From NCBI RefSeq assembly GCF_015277815.1, contig NZ_CP063813.1, forward strand, positions 2,914,001-2,978,000: DNA of 64,000 bases, written 5' to 3'. A program made the position numbers and the translations under genes. Source of the DNA: Microbacterium atlanticum (GTDB lineage: Bacteria; Actinomycetota; Actinomycetes; Actinomycetales; Microbacteriaceae). Shown piece by piece: positions 25,740-34,339 of this stretch. Within the stretch, counting starts at the first letter, position 1. Each line of letters begins with the position of its first letter. A model generated the notes under the pieces. That model made no database searches. It was not told the DNA's origin and worked only from the letters and a program-made list of their open reading frames with translations.

Positions 25740-26309
25740 ATGACCGAGGCGAACCCCGAGAGCGCGACCCGTGAGCGGACGCGGCGGGCGATTCTCGACG
25801 CGGCCATCGCCACCCTGACGAAGCGTCCGGCCGCGAGCCTCGGCGACATCGCGGACGCGGCCGGCGTCGCGCGGAGCACCCTGCATCGCTACTACGGCGA
25901 CCGCACGACGCTCGAGGCCGCGATCCACGAGTACGTCAAGGCCGAGCACCTCGCGGCCGTCGAGCGCGCGCGCCCCGCTGACGGCACCGGGATCGAAGCC
26001 TTCGCCCGCCTGGCGAGCGAGCTGCTCGATCAGTTGCACGTGTTCGCCTGGTGGATGTACGCCGACAACTACCAGGGCGGCTTGGAGGTGGACCCCGAGT
26101 CGCGGCCCGAGCAGATCGTCGCGCGTGGGCACGCCGACGGCTCCATCGATGCCGCGATGCCAGCGGACTGGGTGGTGTCGATGCTGTGGTCAGCCCTCTA
26201 CTCGATCGAGATGCCGACACCACCCGCCGAGGGCACACCGCCGCGCAGTCCGCGGGAGTCTCGCGAACTGGCGCTGCGGACCCTCCTCAAGCTCGTCGAG
26301 CCGGGCTGA
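25740..26309 (+). CDS. TetR-family repressor of the adjacent MFS exporter
   Basis: 189 residues from ATG 25740. The N-terminal helix-turn-helix reads RERTRRAILDAAIATLTKRPAASLGDIADAAGVARSTLHRYYGDRTTLEAAIHEYVKAE, a TetR-family domain with Tyr-Tyr in the recognition segment. The C-terminal ligand domain is all-helical with HVFAWWMYADNYQGG, aromatic residues fit for a drug-like ligand. Divergently transcribed from the exporter at 24058-25620 with a palindromic operator between, the classic arrangement for efflux control. Confidence 0.88.
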   Translation: MTEANPESATRERTRRAILDAAIATLTKRPAASLGDIADAAGVARSTLHRYYGDRTTLEAAIHEYVKAEHLAAVERARPADGTGIEAFARLASELLDQLHVFAWWMYADNYQGGLEVDPESRPEQIVARGHADGSIDAAMPADWVVSMLWSALYSIEMPTPPAEGTPPRSPRESRELALRTLLKLVEPG

Positions 26310-26433
26310 GGCTCCCGATCAGGCCGCCTCGCGCGTCCCGACCAGAGCGGCGGCCCACTGATCGTTCGTGTCGTGCCGTCCCCGCGGGCCGGTCGCGCGA
26401 AGACTTCGCTGCGCGTGCGATGTCCTCAGCGTG

Positions 26434-26762
26434 CTAATTCTGCACAAGGACATTTGCCGAACGGGGCACGGACCCGACAATGAACGCCGAGTCATCGGCA
26501 TTCGTGGCACCGATGACAGCGAAACGCGCGGACTCACCGGCCAGCAGCGTGACCAGGGCGCGGTCCACGACAGCATCGGGATCGATCGCGAACTCAGATT
26601 GCACGCGGAGATGTTCAGCTTGTAGGTGAGCTCACTGACGGCGGCCTCGATGCGCGGACGCGTATCCGGCCGGATGTACGGATACCCGTTGACGTAGTTG
26701 GAGACGGTCTTCTTCGACACGCCGGCCAGGCGGGCAACGTCAGCCATCGTCGGTGCACCCAT
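26434..26762 (-). pseudogene. LacI-family regulator remnant (truncated, out of frame)
   Basis: From ATG 26762 the frame encodes a good LacI head: MADVARLAGVSKKTVSNYVNGYPYIRPDTRPRIEAAVSEL then TYKLNISA. After about residue 50 the match stops. A shifted frame runs as normal-looking coding sequence (DPDAVVDRALVTLLAG, FAVIGATNADDSAF) to a TAG at 26434, so the effector domain has been deleted or replaced. Without it the head may at most bind DNA. The rest of 26310-26878 shows nothing recognisable. Confidence 0.7.
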
Positions 26763-26878
26763 CGAAGCCTCCCTCCCGTCGCGCACTCATTCATGGCACC
26801 ACGCGGAGCGTTCGGCCCTGTCCTCTGAGACCCACCGCATGCGAAGCCCGCCGACCCAGCAGCCTGGCCACAGCGTGG

Positions 26879-27304
26879 TCAGGCTGCCGTGAGCCAGCGC
26901 GGCCGGAATGTCACGATGAGGCTGTCGCCCCCGTCACCGACCGCGGCGATCACGTCATCGCCGTACTTGTGTCGGTAGTTTCCCCGAATGCGATCCATCC
27001 AGGTCGCTGTGCGCTCGGCGGAGATCTCGGCGGATCCGCGCAGGAGGATGAACTCCTGCTCGTTCTGGCCGGTCTCGAGGTGCAATGATGCGCGCGGGTC
27101 TGAACGCAGGTTCCGCTCCTTGGCTGTGCCCGGGTGGACAAGAATCACCGCCTGCCCCCGCCACCAGGCGAACCATACGGGAACGCTGTGGGGATATCCC
27201 TGGCGACCGTTCGTCCCCAGCCAGGCGATGCGGTCGTTCTCCAGGCGAGCGAGCACACGTGCGTGCAGAAGGTTGTTGGGGTCGAGCTCGAGGTTGGCGG
27301 TCAA
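26879..27304 (-). CDS. PPOX-class (pyridoxamine 5'-phosphate oxidase-fold) flavin/F420-dependent protein
   Basis: 141 residues from a TTG at 27304 preceded by GGAGG at 4 nt. The split-barrel PPOX fold is seen in RLENDRIAWLGTNGRQGYPHSVPVWFAWWRGQAVILVHPGTAKERNLRSDPRASLHLE, then EFILLRGSAEIS, which is the usual N-terminal four-strand core plus the GxAxI segment. Such small proteins use FMN or F420 and reduce small substrates; no substrate is indicated. It stands alone between two gene fragments, so is probably a recent arrival or a survivor in a decaying region. Confidence 0.82.
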   Translation of the reverse strand: MTANLELDPNNLLHARVLARLENDRIAWLGTNGRQGYPHSVPVWFAWWRGQAVILVHPGTAKERNLRSDPRASLHLETGQNEQEFILLRGSAEISAERTATWMDRIRGNYRHKYGDDVIAAVGDGGDSLIVTFRPRWLTAA

Positions 27305-27531
27305 GGGGCCTCCGATCGGTGAGATGGCTGATTGCGGTGGGAACGCACGGGGGCTCCCGCGCGCGTAGAGCGGGGCGTGCGACGTGGCGGAAGCGTGGGT
27401 CGAGCCCTCAGGCCGCCGTCCTCGCCACGGGGCGCGTACAGCCTCTCATGTGAGCGACAGCTCGGTGCGAAGAAGTGCTCGGTCCACGATGCGGCGGGCG
27501 CCAGGAGCGTGTCGGCGCTTGGCCAGCGCGT

Positions 27532-27957
27532 TCATCCTTCCGAGTCGAATGCGAGGGACCGCTCTTCCCGACCTCGACTGTCCGACCGACTGGGGCCGGT
27601 GTTCAAGCGCTGAGCCGCGACCCCCGATGCTCGGCGAATCCCCGTCCCGGCCCGAAGGTATGGATCGGTCGTGTCGAACGGGACATCCTCCCGCGAGTTC
27701 TCAACGGCCCGCATCGACGACGGCAGGTCGAAGGGAAGCACACCCGTCAGCGGTGCCCTGCCACTGAACGCATCGAGAATGACGCGATCACTCGCCCCGA
27801 AGTCGCCGATCAGTGCGGCGGTGTGCTCAGCAAGCGGCCTGACGATCGCGGGTCGCTCCAGGAAGACCGATACATATGTCGGTGCCATGCTCGCGTAGTG
27901 CGCGATGCGCGGATAGACACGTGCCGGCGGGCAATGCCCGGCAGTCACGACCGCCAT
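27532..27957 (-). pseudogene. C-terminal fragment of a GH3 beta-glucosidase
   Basis: About residues 20-105 of this open frame match the C-terminal end of GH3 enzymes: SVFLERPAIVRPLAEHTAALIGDFGASDRVILDAF, GVLPFDLPSSMRAVENSREDVPFDTTDPYLRAGTGI. The upstream part of the enzyme, including both catalytic domains, is missing, and the tail after the match is not coding. It ends 12 bp from the integrase stop, so the element probably truncated it. The remainder of 27305-27531 shows nothing identifiable. Confidence 0.7.
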
Positions 27958-27969
27958 CCCTGGAGAATC

Positions 27970-29157
27970 TCAGTCGCCCGGCGCAAGCTTCTCCAAGACG
28001 GCTGCGGGCATCGGGTCGACCGATCGATCCGGCTCTGCGTAGTGGTCCTTCGTCGTCTTGATCGAGGTGTGGCCCAAGACATCGGCTGCCGTCTCGATCC
28101 CGAGCTCGTTCGCGAGCAGCGTGGCACCGGTTCGACGAAAGGAATGTGGCGTGATGTCCGCTCCCTCCAGCCCGGCGATCTTGAGGATCTCGCGGAAAGT
28201 CCTCCGTACATTGTGCGGCGCGAGCGGTGTGCCCTTGCGAGAGTAAAAGAGCAGATGGTCCGGGTCGTCCCCGGCGATACGCGCCAGTCGACGCCGCACC
28301 ACAGCCGCGGCAAATGCCGGGATGGCGACAACTCGATTTGACTCATCGGTCTTCGGCTTCGCCTGTCGAACGACGCCGACTCCCTTTCGAACGACAATCG
28401 TTCCGCAGATGTGGAGCGTGGGTGGGTCGGCGGTCATGTCGACATCGCACTTGCGCAGTGCGAGCGCTTCCCCGATACGAGTCAGTGACCCCAGCATGAG
28501 TTCAATCACGTCGCGCACCTGGCCGTCTGGGCGCGGCCCCAATCGACCTGGCTCCGCCCGCCAATCCCGTGCTGCCGCTCGGATTGCGCGGATCTGGTCG
28601 ACGGTGAGCGCCTTGGGGACGTGCTTCGGTTTCTTCAGTCGGGAGGTCTCCTTGACGGGATTCCGAGGGATGATCTCCCGGCGTACCGCAAATGCGAGCA
28701 CCATGCTCAGGATCGTCCGCGAGTGCTTCGCGCGCGCGTACGACTTGGCATGCTGGGTCTTGAGGAAGTGCTCCACGCGCCCAACAGTGACCTCACGAAT
28801 CGTGAAGTGCTGGAACGTGGGAAGAACGAGCGACGTCAACTCGCGCTCGTAGACCTCTTTCGTCCCGTCTGATCTGCTGGGGTCGACCCTGAGGTCGTCG
28901 AGCCAAGCGTTAGCGAGCTCGGCGAACGATGAGTCGGCAGTGAGCCCATCGCCGGTACCGCCGATCCGCATCCGCCCTGCGAGAGCGTCCTTCAACGCAT
29001 TCTTCGCAGCGTTGGCCGACGACCCGGATGCGGTGACTTGACGAGTCTGCCCGTCCCAGTCTCGGAAGCGGGTGGAAGCACGAAACCGCCCCGGCGCGAC
29101 CTTGGTCGCAGTGATCTCTCCGAAGGTGCCGATCGGCAGCCGCGGACGCCCAGCCAT
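27970..29157 (-). CDS. Tyrosine-recombinase integrase
   Basis: 395 residues from ATG 29157, which overlaps the stop of the excisionase-like gene (TGATG). N-terminal AP2-like and SAM-like DNA-binding region (GQTRQVTASGSSANAAKNAL, FAELANAWLDDLRVD), then a catalytic domain with Arg in LGSLTRIGEALALRKCDVD near 225, His-x2-Arg in THSFRRTGATLLAN-type context near 337, and LGHTSIKTTKDHYAE with the His near 362 and nucleophile Tyr near 371. All active-site residues are present, so it may be functional. It lies next to tRNA-Met on the same strand, the usual target position for such integrases. Confidence 0.92.
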   Translation of the reverse strand: MAGRPRLPIGTFGEITATKVAPGRFRASTRFRDWDGQTRQVTASGSSANAAKNALKDALAGRMRIGGTGDGLTADSSFAELANAWLDDLRVDPSRSDGTKEVYERELTSLVLPTFQHFTIREVTVGRVEHFLKTQHAKSYARAKHSRTILSMVLAFAVRREIIPRNPVKETSRLKKPKHVPKALTVDQIRAIRAAARDWRAEPGRLGPRPDGQVRDVIELMLGSLTRIGEALALRKCDVDMTADPPTLHICGTIVVRKGVGVVRQAKPKTDESNRVVAIPAFAAAVVRRRLARIAGDDPDHLLFYSRKGTPLAPHNVRRTFREILKIAGLEGADITPHSFRRTGATLLANELGIETAADVLGHTSIKTTKDHYAEPDRSVDPMPAAVLEKLAPGD

Positions 29158-29393
29158 CAGTGCCCACCTCCGCTCACTGCAAGACTTGGCTCGGGCTCGT
29201 GGAGTCGGTCCAACCAACTCCGCACATCGGAGATGCGGTACCGCAGTTCGCGGCCGACACGGATGCCGGTGGGGCCGCGGCCGTCGGCGCGCAGGTCGTA
29301 GATCGCCTGCACGTGGACGCCGAGGTACTCGGCGAGTTCACTGGTTGTGAGCATCGGCTCGAGGCCGAGCCCAGCGAGGCGTTCGGTGTTCAT
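29157..29393 (-). CDS. Excisionase / MerR-like helix-turn-helix protein
   Basis: 78 residues from ATG 29393 (an upstream ATG at 29510 would add 39 residues; the choice is open because neither has a strong RBS). The sequence MLTTSELAEYLGVHVQAIYDLRADGRGPTGIRVGRELRYRISDVRSWLDRL is a HTH_17-type excisionase domain: winged helix with the RYRxSDVxxWL end. Its stop overlaps the integrase start, so xis and int are coupled. Expected to steer excision versus integration. Confidence 0.8.
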   Translation of the reverse strand: MNTERLAGLGLEPMLTTSELAEYLGVHVQAIYDLRADGRGPTGIRVGRELRYRISDVRSWLDRLHEPEPSLAVSGGGH

Positions 29394-29566
29394 ATCGAAC
29401 AGGTGCGCCAGGTGACCCCAGGTGAACCGAGGCCCGGCGAGCACCTTGCTGCTGAGCGCGCGCAGATTACGCGAGCCCGCGCAAAAGCGGTGGATAAACG
29501 TTGACGACATCGAATCTCTGCCCCTTCAGGTGGGACAAGAAACCCTGGTCAAGTGAGATTCTTCTG

Positions 29567-29640
29567 TAGCAGGAGCGGGGCTTGAACCCGCGACCTCACG
29601 ATTATGAGTCGTGCGCTCTCACCAACTGAGCTACCCTGCC
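29567..29640 (-). tRNA. tRNA-Met (CAT), elongator type
   Basis: 74 nt cloverleaf. Acceptor GGCAGGG pairs with TCCTGCT (G-U at 1-72 and 7-66). D-arm GTAGCTCAGTTGGTGAGAGC, anticodon stem ACGAC-loop CTCATAA, T-arm GCGGG-TTCAAGC-CCCGC; no encoded CCA. A G-U first pair with this arm set fits the elongator tRNA-Met of actinobacteria rather than the initiator. Its 3' end faces the excisionase and integrase. Confidence 0.95.
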
Positions 29641-29672
29641 GCGTGGCATCCGTCACGGGAACGGATGCTGCG

Positions 29673-29744
29673 AGCCCCGAGTCAGGATTGAACTGACGAC
29701 CCCTTCCTTACCATGGAAGTGCTCTGCCACTGAGCTATCGGGGC
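29673..29744 (-). tRNA. tRNA-Thr (GGT)
   Basis: 72 nt. Acceptor GCCCCGA pairs with TCGGGGC, D-arm TAGCTCAGTGGCAGAGC, anticodon stem CTTCC-ATGGTAA-GGAAG with anticodon GGT, T-arm GTCAG-TTCAATC-CTGAC. Discriminator base is T. 32 bp separate it from tRNA-Met, so they form one minus-strand transcript. Confidence 0.95.
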
Positions 29745-29805
29745 GTGCCGCCTGCGAGCAGGCAACTAGAAGAGGATACCAGAGGCCCGGCACCCTTCCG
29801 AACCG

Positions 29806-31542
29806 TCAGCCCACGGTGTGGGTGCCGTCGGTGTGCTCCCGCAGCCACGGCATCGGGTCGATGGCGGTGGTGCCGTTCTGGAGCAGTTCGAAGTGCGTGT
29901 GCGCCCCGTAGGAGCGCCCGGTGTTGCCGGTGCGACCCAGGACCGTGCCGACCGTGACGTGCTGGCCGGGCGACACCTGGAGCGAGCCGTACTCCATGTG
30001 CGCGTAGTGGCTCGAGATCAGCTGACCGTCCACGACGTGGTCGATGATCACGTGCACGCCGTAGGCGCCGCCCGCCTCGGAGGCCACGCGCACCGTGCCG
30101 TCGGCGATGGCCTGGATCGGGGCTCCGGCACCCGGCGTGAAGTCCACGCCCTCGTGCATGCGGCCGGAGCGCATGCCGAACCCGTACGACATCGTCACGC
30201 CGACCGTGAACGGCCACTGGATGTTGGAGTTCGGGTCGTTGCGGAACAGGTTCGAGAAGTTCTTGATCCCGGCCTCCGACGCCAGCTGAGCCGTCGTCGT
30301 GGTCGTGTAGTTCTCGGGACGGTCCAACGTGTCGTGCTCGATGCCCGCCGGTGCGACGTAGGCCTGGATCTCGGCCTCGTCGATCACCGGGACGCTCTGA
30401 TCGCCCGGTGCGACGACCGACAGCGAGGCGTCGACGCCGCGCACTGCGGCGACCGCCTCGGCGGGCGTCGTCATGCCCACGGCCATGAGCCCCACGATGC
30501 CGAGCACGCTGCCCGAGAACGAGGCGGTGGCGACCCGGCGGAACGACGCGCCGCGGCCGGCCTTCGAGCGGCGGGGAGCCGCGTGCGCGGTGGGCCTGTC
30601 GTCGGCGGCGGGTCGGGCCTCGGCCGTCTCGGCATCGCCGGCCTGAGCCGTCTCGGCGGAGGGCTGCTGCACGGGCGTCTCGCCCGTGAACTCGAACAGG
30701 CGGGCAGCGGCCTCGAACTCGTCGACGTCGGATGCCGCAGCCTGCGGGATCGGCCCGGTGAGGGGGTGGATCTGCTCGGTCGCCGGGCGGGCGTCCGGAG
30801 CGGTCGGACGCGGCTCGGCGGACCCGCCGGCTTCGGCAACCGGAATCGACGCGGCCGCCTGCGCCGGCTCGGACACGACGGGCTCGGGAGCGGCGGCGGC
30901 CGTCGCCTCCACCAGCGGCGCCGTCGTTGCAGCGGCGGCGACGGCCTCTGCCGCGAGGATCTTCGCGAAGGATCCCGCCATCCACGTCGAGGCGCTGCCG
31001 GACGCAGCGCCCGCGCGCACGGTGGAGCTGGTGGGCGTCGGGATGGGCGCGGTCTCGCCGTCGACGAGCGGCTCGAGGAGCTCGAACGGAGGCTTCGAGG
31101 CCGCGGCGGGCTCTCCGGCCGGCGCGCCGACGGCGCCGAACTGGCCGGTCTGCGCACGGCGGGCGCGGCGGCTCGTCAGCGGCGCGGCCGGAGCAGGGCC
31201 GTCTGCCGTCGGCGCCGAGGGCGGGGCGGCCGGCGCGTCCTGCACGGCCACGATCGGGCGGGCGGCGGGGCGCTGACGGCGGGATGCCGGCGCGAGGCTC
31301 GCCGTCGTCGTCTGGCCTGCGGGGCTCCCGAGCTGTGCCTGGGTCGCGGCGGCGGGCGCGGCATCCGTCTTCGTCAGCTCGGCGGAGCGACTCCACACGA
31401 CGGCCGGGCGCTCCGCAGCAGTGCTCAGGGCCTCACGGCGGCCTGCACCCGCGGTCTCCGGCGTCACCTGCACAGGCGTGGCGGAGGTCCGGCTGGACCG
31501 GCGCGTGGGCGCAGATTCGGCCAGGGGTGCGTCGAAAGGCAA
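29806..31542 (-). CDS. M23 (LytM-type) peptidase with long Ala/Pro-rich N-terminal region
   Basis: 578 residues from a TTG at 31542; no ATG or GTG and no RBS are visible upstream in this frame, so the start is uncertain. Residues 1-320 are low-complexity, Ala/Pro/Thr-rich, with RR-containing clusters. A single hydrophobic segment (SVLGIVGLMAVGMTTPAEA) near residue 340 probably anchors the protein. The C-terminal LytM domain has SYGFGMRSGRMHEGVDF (first zinc ligands near 462), ISSHYAHMEYGSL and THFELL (last ligands near 550). It should cleave peptidoglycan stem peptides or act as an amidase activator at the wall. Followed by tRNA genes downstream. Confidence 0.82.
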   Translation of the reverse strand: MPFDAPLAESAPTRRSSRTSATPVQVTPETAGAGRREALSTAAERPAVVWSRSAELTKTDAAPAAATQAQLGSPAGQTTTASLAPASRRQRPAARPIVAVQDAPAAPPSAPTADGPAPAAPLTSRRARRAQTGQFGAVGAPAGEPAAASKPPFELLEPLVDGETAPIPTPTSSTVRAGAASGSASTWMAGSFAKILAAEAVAAAATTAPLVEATAAAAPEPVVSEPAQAAASIPVAEAGGSAEPRPTAPDARPATEQIHPLTGPIPQAAASDVDEFEAAARLFEFTGETPVQQPSAETAQAGDAETAEARPAADDRPTAHAAPRRSKAGRGASFRRVATASFSGSVLGIVGLMAVGMTTPAEAVAAVRGVDASLSVVAPGDQSVPVIDEAEIQAYVAPAGIEHDTLDRPENYTTTTTAQLASEAGIKNFSNLFRNDPNSNIQWPFTVGVTMSYGFGMRSGRMHEGVDFTPGAGAPIQAIADGTVRVASEAGGAYGVHVIIDHVVDGQLISSHYAHMEYGSLQVSPGQHVTVGTVLGRTGNTGRSYGAHTHFELLQNGTTAIDPMPWLREHTDGTHTVG

Positions 31543-31731
31543 AGCGGCGGCGGGCTCTCGGGTCGTGCCGCGCGGGGCTGAGGCGGCAAGGCGGTCGTGG
31601 GCTATGACGACCTTCGCAGTTCGGGCAGCGAAGGTAACGAACGGGTAAACACTACCCCGGGCGTCCTGGGAATGCCATGTACGGCTCGGATTTCACCGCG
31701 CGGCACACATGAGAGTTCGATGAGACGCCGG

Positions 31732-32535
31732 TCACGACATGCCGGCGGCCACGGCGAGCCGCTCGAAGACCGCCGGGGTCGCCGCGACCACGAGGGGCGC
31801 ACGCGACGAGCCGTCGGGCTCGGCGCGGCGGAACCGCCCGCCGGCCTCGGTGACCAGCAGCGACCCGGCGGCGAGGTCCCACGGCGCGAGCCCCCGCTCG
31901 AAGTAGCCGTCCAGCCGGCCGGCGGCGACGTACGACAGATCGAGGGATGCCGCACCGCCGCGTCGCAGGTCACGTGCCAGGCCCGGCATCACACCGGAGA
32001 TCAGCTCGATGTCGCCCGGGCGGGTGGCCGGGTCGTAGCCGAAACCGGTCGCCAGGAGCGCGCCGGCCGGCCCCACCTCGCTGTTCACGTGGATACGGTC
32101 GGTGCCGAGCCACGCGCCGTGGTCGCGCGCGGCATGGAACAGCTCTCTGATGACCGGCGCGTACACGACGCCGGCCAGCGCCTCCCACTGCGCCGGGGTG
32201 GGCTCGCCGCGGACGGCGGCGATGCTGACGGCGTAGGCGGGAATGCCGTAGGCGTAGTTCACGGTGCCGTCGATGGGATCGACGACCCACGTGATGCCGC
32301 TCGCGCCGCCTTCGGCGCCGCTCTCCTCTCCGAGGAAGGCGTCGTCCGGTCGCTCCTGCGCGAGTCGTGCGCGGATCAGCGCTTCGACCTCTCGATCGGC
32401 CTCCGTGACGATGTCGGCCAGAGCGGACTTCGTCGCGGCGATCGACACGCCCGCGTCGCGGCGCCTCCGGGCGAGGTCGCCCGCTTCCCGGGCGATATCG
32501 ATCGCAAGGGCTTCGAGGTCTTGCACGAGAGTCAT
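31732..32535 (-). CDS. Inositol-monophosphatase / histidinol-phosphatase-family phosphatase
   Basis: 267 residues from ATG 32535. Metal-site motifs of the IMPase family are complete: DIVTEADREVEALI and FLGEESG near residues 44-75, DPIDGTVNYAYG near 90, and WDLAAGSLLVTEAGG near 218. In actinobacteria such genes are annotated as inositol monophosphatase or histidinol phosphatase (HisN-like); which of the two cannot be decided by eye. It is outside the inositol island and next to an unrelated flavoprotein, so histidine biosynthesis is as likely as inositol. Divergent from the FAD protein gene. Confidence 0.85.
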   Translation of the reverse strand: MTLVQDLEALAIDIAREAGDLARRRRDAGVSIAATKSALADIVTEADREVEALIRARLAQERPDDAFLGEESGAEGGASGITWVVDPIDGTVNYAYGIPAYAVSIAAVRGEPTPAQWEALAGVVYAPVIRELFHAARDHGAWLGTDRIHVNSEVGPAGALLATGFGYDPATRPGDIELISGVMPGLARDLRRGGAASLDLSYVAAGRLDGYFERGLAPWDLAAGSLLVTEAGGRFRRAEPDGSSRAPLVVAATPAVFERLAVAAGMS

Positions 32536-32629
32536 ACCGACCACGCTAACGGGCCACGGGCCGCCGCCCGGCCGCAGGAGTCCGGGCTCCTGAACCGCGT
32601 CGGTCGCGCGGCTCGCTAACGTGTTGGGG

Positions 32630-34225
32630 ATGGTGGCATCGTCCTCGGACCGCACGTACGACGTCGCGATCGTGGGCGGCGGCCACAACGCGCTGGTCGC
32701 CGCGGCCTACCTCGCCCGCGCCGGCCGGTCGGTGGTCGTCCTCGAGCGCCTCGAGCACCTGGGCGGCGCGGCGGTGTCGGAGCGGCCGTGGGAAGGCGTC
32801 GATGCGCGCCTGTCGCGCTACTCCTACCTCGTCAGCCTGCTGCCCGAGCGCATCGTGCGCGACCTCGGTCTCGGCATCCGTCTGCTCCGGCGGCGATACT
32901 CCTCGTACACGCCGGACCCCGCCGATCCGGCGCGCGGCGTCCTCATCGACAACGCGGATGCCGCAGCCACCGCCGACTCGTTCGCACGCGTCACCGGCAG
33001 CGCGCGCGAGGCCGAGCGGTATGCCGGCTTCACCGAGCGGCTCGCGCCCGTGGCGCGGCTGGTGTTCCCCTCGATGACCGAACCGCTGCTGCGCAGATCG
33101 GACCTGCGCGCGCGGCTCGGCGATGACCGCCTGTGGTCGGAGCTCGTCGAGCAGCCCCTCGGTGGCCTGCTGCGAGCCTCGCTGAGCACCGACCTCGTTC
33201 GAGGCATCGCCCTCACCGATGGGCTCATCGGCACGTTCGCCGCGGCCGACGAGCCGGATCTGCGTCAGAACCGCTGCTTCCTCTACCACGTGATCGGCGG
33301 CGGCACCGGGGACTGGGACGTGCCGGTCGGCGGCATGGGAGAGGTGTCGGCCGCGCTCACGCGGGCCGCGCGCAGCGCGGGAGCCGAGCTCCGCAGCGGC
33401 AGCGAAGTGGTGGCGATCTCCCCTGACGGCGAGGTGCGGCTCGGCGACGACTCCGCGGTGCACGCCCGGCTGGTGCTGAGCGGCGTCGGACCGGCGCTGC
33501 TGGCCGATCTCCTGTCGGCGGGCGGTGCGGACGCGGTAAGCGGTGCCGAGGCCCCGCGGCCCGAGGGTGCACAGCTGAAGGTCAACATGCTGCTGCGCCG
33601 GCTCCCCCGGCTGCGCGACACCGGTGTCGCGCCGGAGGCCGCCTTCGCCGGCACGTTCCACGTCAACGAGACCCTCTCGCAGCTGGACACCGCCCACCGC
33701 GTCGCGGCCGGCGGCGGCATCCCCGATCCCCTCCCCGCCGAGATCTACTGCCATTCGCTCACCGACCCGTCGATCCTCGGCCCCGAGCTGCGGCGATCCG
33801 GAGCGCAGACCCTCACCCTGTTCGGCCTGCAGGTCCCTCACCGGCTGGTGGCGGGGCGGGATCGGGATGCCGCGCGCTCCGAGCTCCTCGCCGCCGCGCA
33901 GCGCTCGCTCGACGCCGTGCTGGCCGAACCCATCGCGGACTGCGTGCTGGAGACGCCCGACGGCACACCGTGTGTCGAAGCGCGCACCACCGCAGACCTC
34001 GAACGGGACCTCGGCATGGTCGGCGGTGACATCTTCCACGGCGCGCTGTCGTGGCCGTGGGCCGGCGACGACGAGCCGCTGGATTCCCCCGCGGAGCGCT
34101 GGGGCGTCGCCACCGCGCACCCGACGGTGCTGCTCTGCGGCTCGGGCGCGCGCCGCGGGGGCGCGGTGAGTGGCCTGGGCGGCCACAACGCCGCCATGGC
34201 CGCGCTGGAGCTGCTCGCGCGCTGA
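32630..34225 (+). CDS. FAD/NAD-dependent oxidoreductase, phytoene-desaturase / PYROXD2-like
   Basis: 531 residues from ATG 32630 (GTG 32621 in frame is the alternative). The N-terminal ADP-binding fingerprint is VAIVGGGHNALVAAAYLARAGRSVVVLERLEHLGGAAVSE, followed by substrate-binding insertions, HVIGGGTGDWDVPVGGMGEVSAALTRAA, AELRSGSEVVAISPDG, and a C-terminal LLCGSGARRGGAVSGLGGHNAAMAA that closes the FAD site. This HN-type of GxGxxN (GHN) motif belongs to the amine-oxidase/CrtI superfamily branch related to PYROXD2. Not in a carotenoid cluster, so function is unknown. Confidence 0.82.
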   Translation: MVASSSDRTYDVAIVGGGHNALVAAAYLARAGRSVVVLERLEHLGGAAVSERPWEGVDARLSRYSYLVSLLPERIVRDLGLGIRLLRRRYSSYTPDPADPARGVLIDNADAAATADSFARVTGSAREAERYAGFTERLAPVARLVFPSMTEPLLRRSDLRARLGDDRLWSELVEQPLGGLLRASLSTDLVRGIALTDGLIGTFAAADEPDLRQNRCFLYHVIGGGTGDWDVPVGGMGEVSAALTRAARSAGAELRSGSEVVAISPDGEVRLGDDSAVHARLVLSGVGPALLADLLSAGGADAVSGAEAPRPEGAQLKVNMLLRRLPRLRDTGVAPEAAFAGTFHVNETLSQLDTAHRVAAGGGIPDPLPAEIYCHSLTDPSILGPELRRSGAQTLTLFGLQVPHRLVAGRDRDAARSELLAAAQRSLDAVLAEPIADCVLETPDGTPCVEARTTADLERDLGMVGGDIFHGALSWPWAGDDEPLDSPAERWGVATAHPTVLLCGSGARRGGAVSGLGGHNAAMAALELLAR

Positions 34226-34339
34226 CGCGGCCCGCGCGGGTCCGAGGAGGCGACCGGTCCGCGGGGCCCAGGGCTTGAGCTGCGGTCGGCGGCTGCGAAG
34301 AGCGGACCCGCCTGCGGCAGGCGGCGCGGCGGCTCCGGC

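Noticed and set aside
27305..27531. Attachment site for the integrase
   Set aside because: No repeat of the tRNA-Met 3' end (29567-29600) found here or further left in the scar.
31543..31731. c-di-AMP riboswitch before the M23 gene
   Set aside because: I looked for ydaO-type conserved elements and saw none; the region seems to hold only a promoter.
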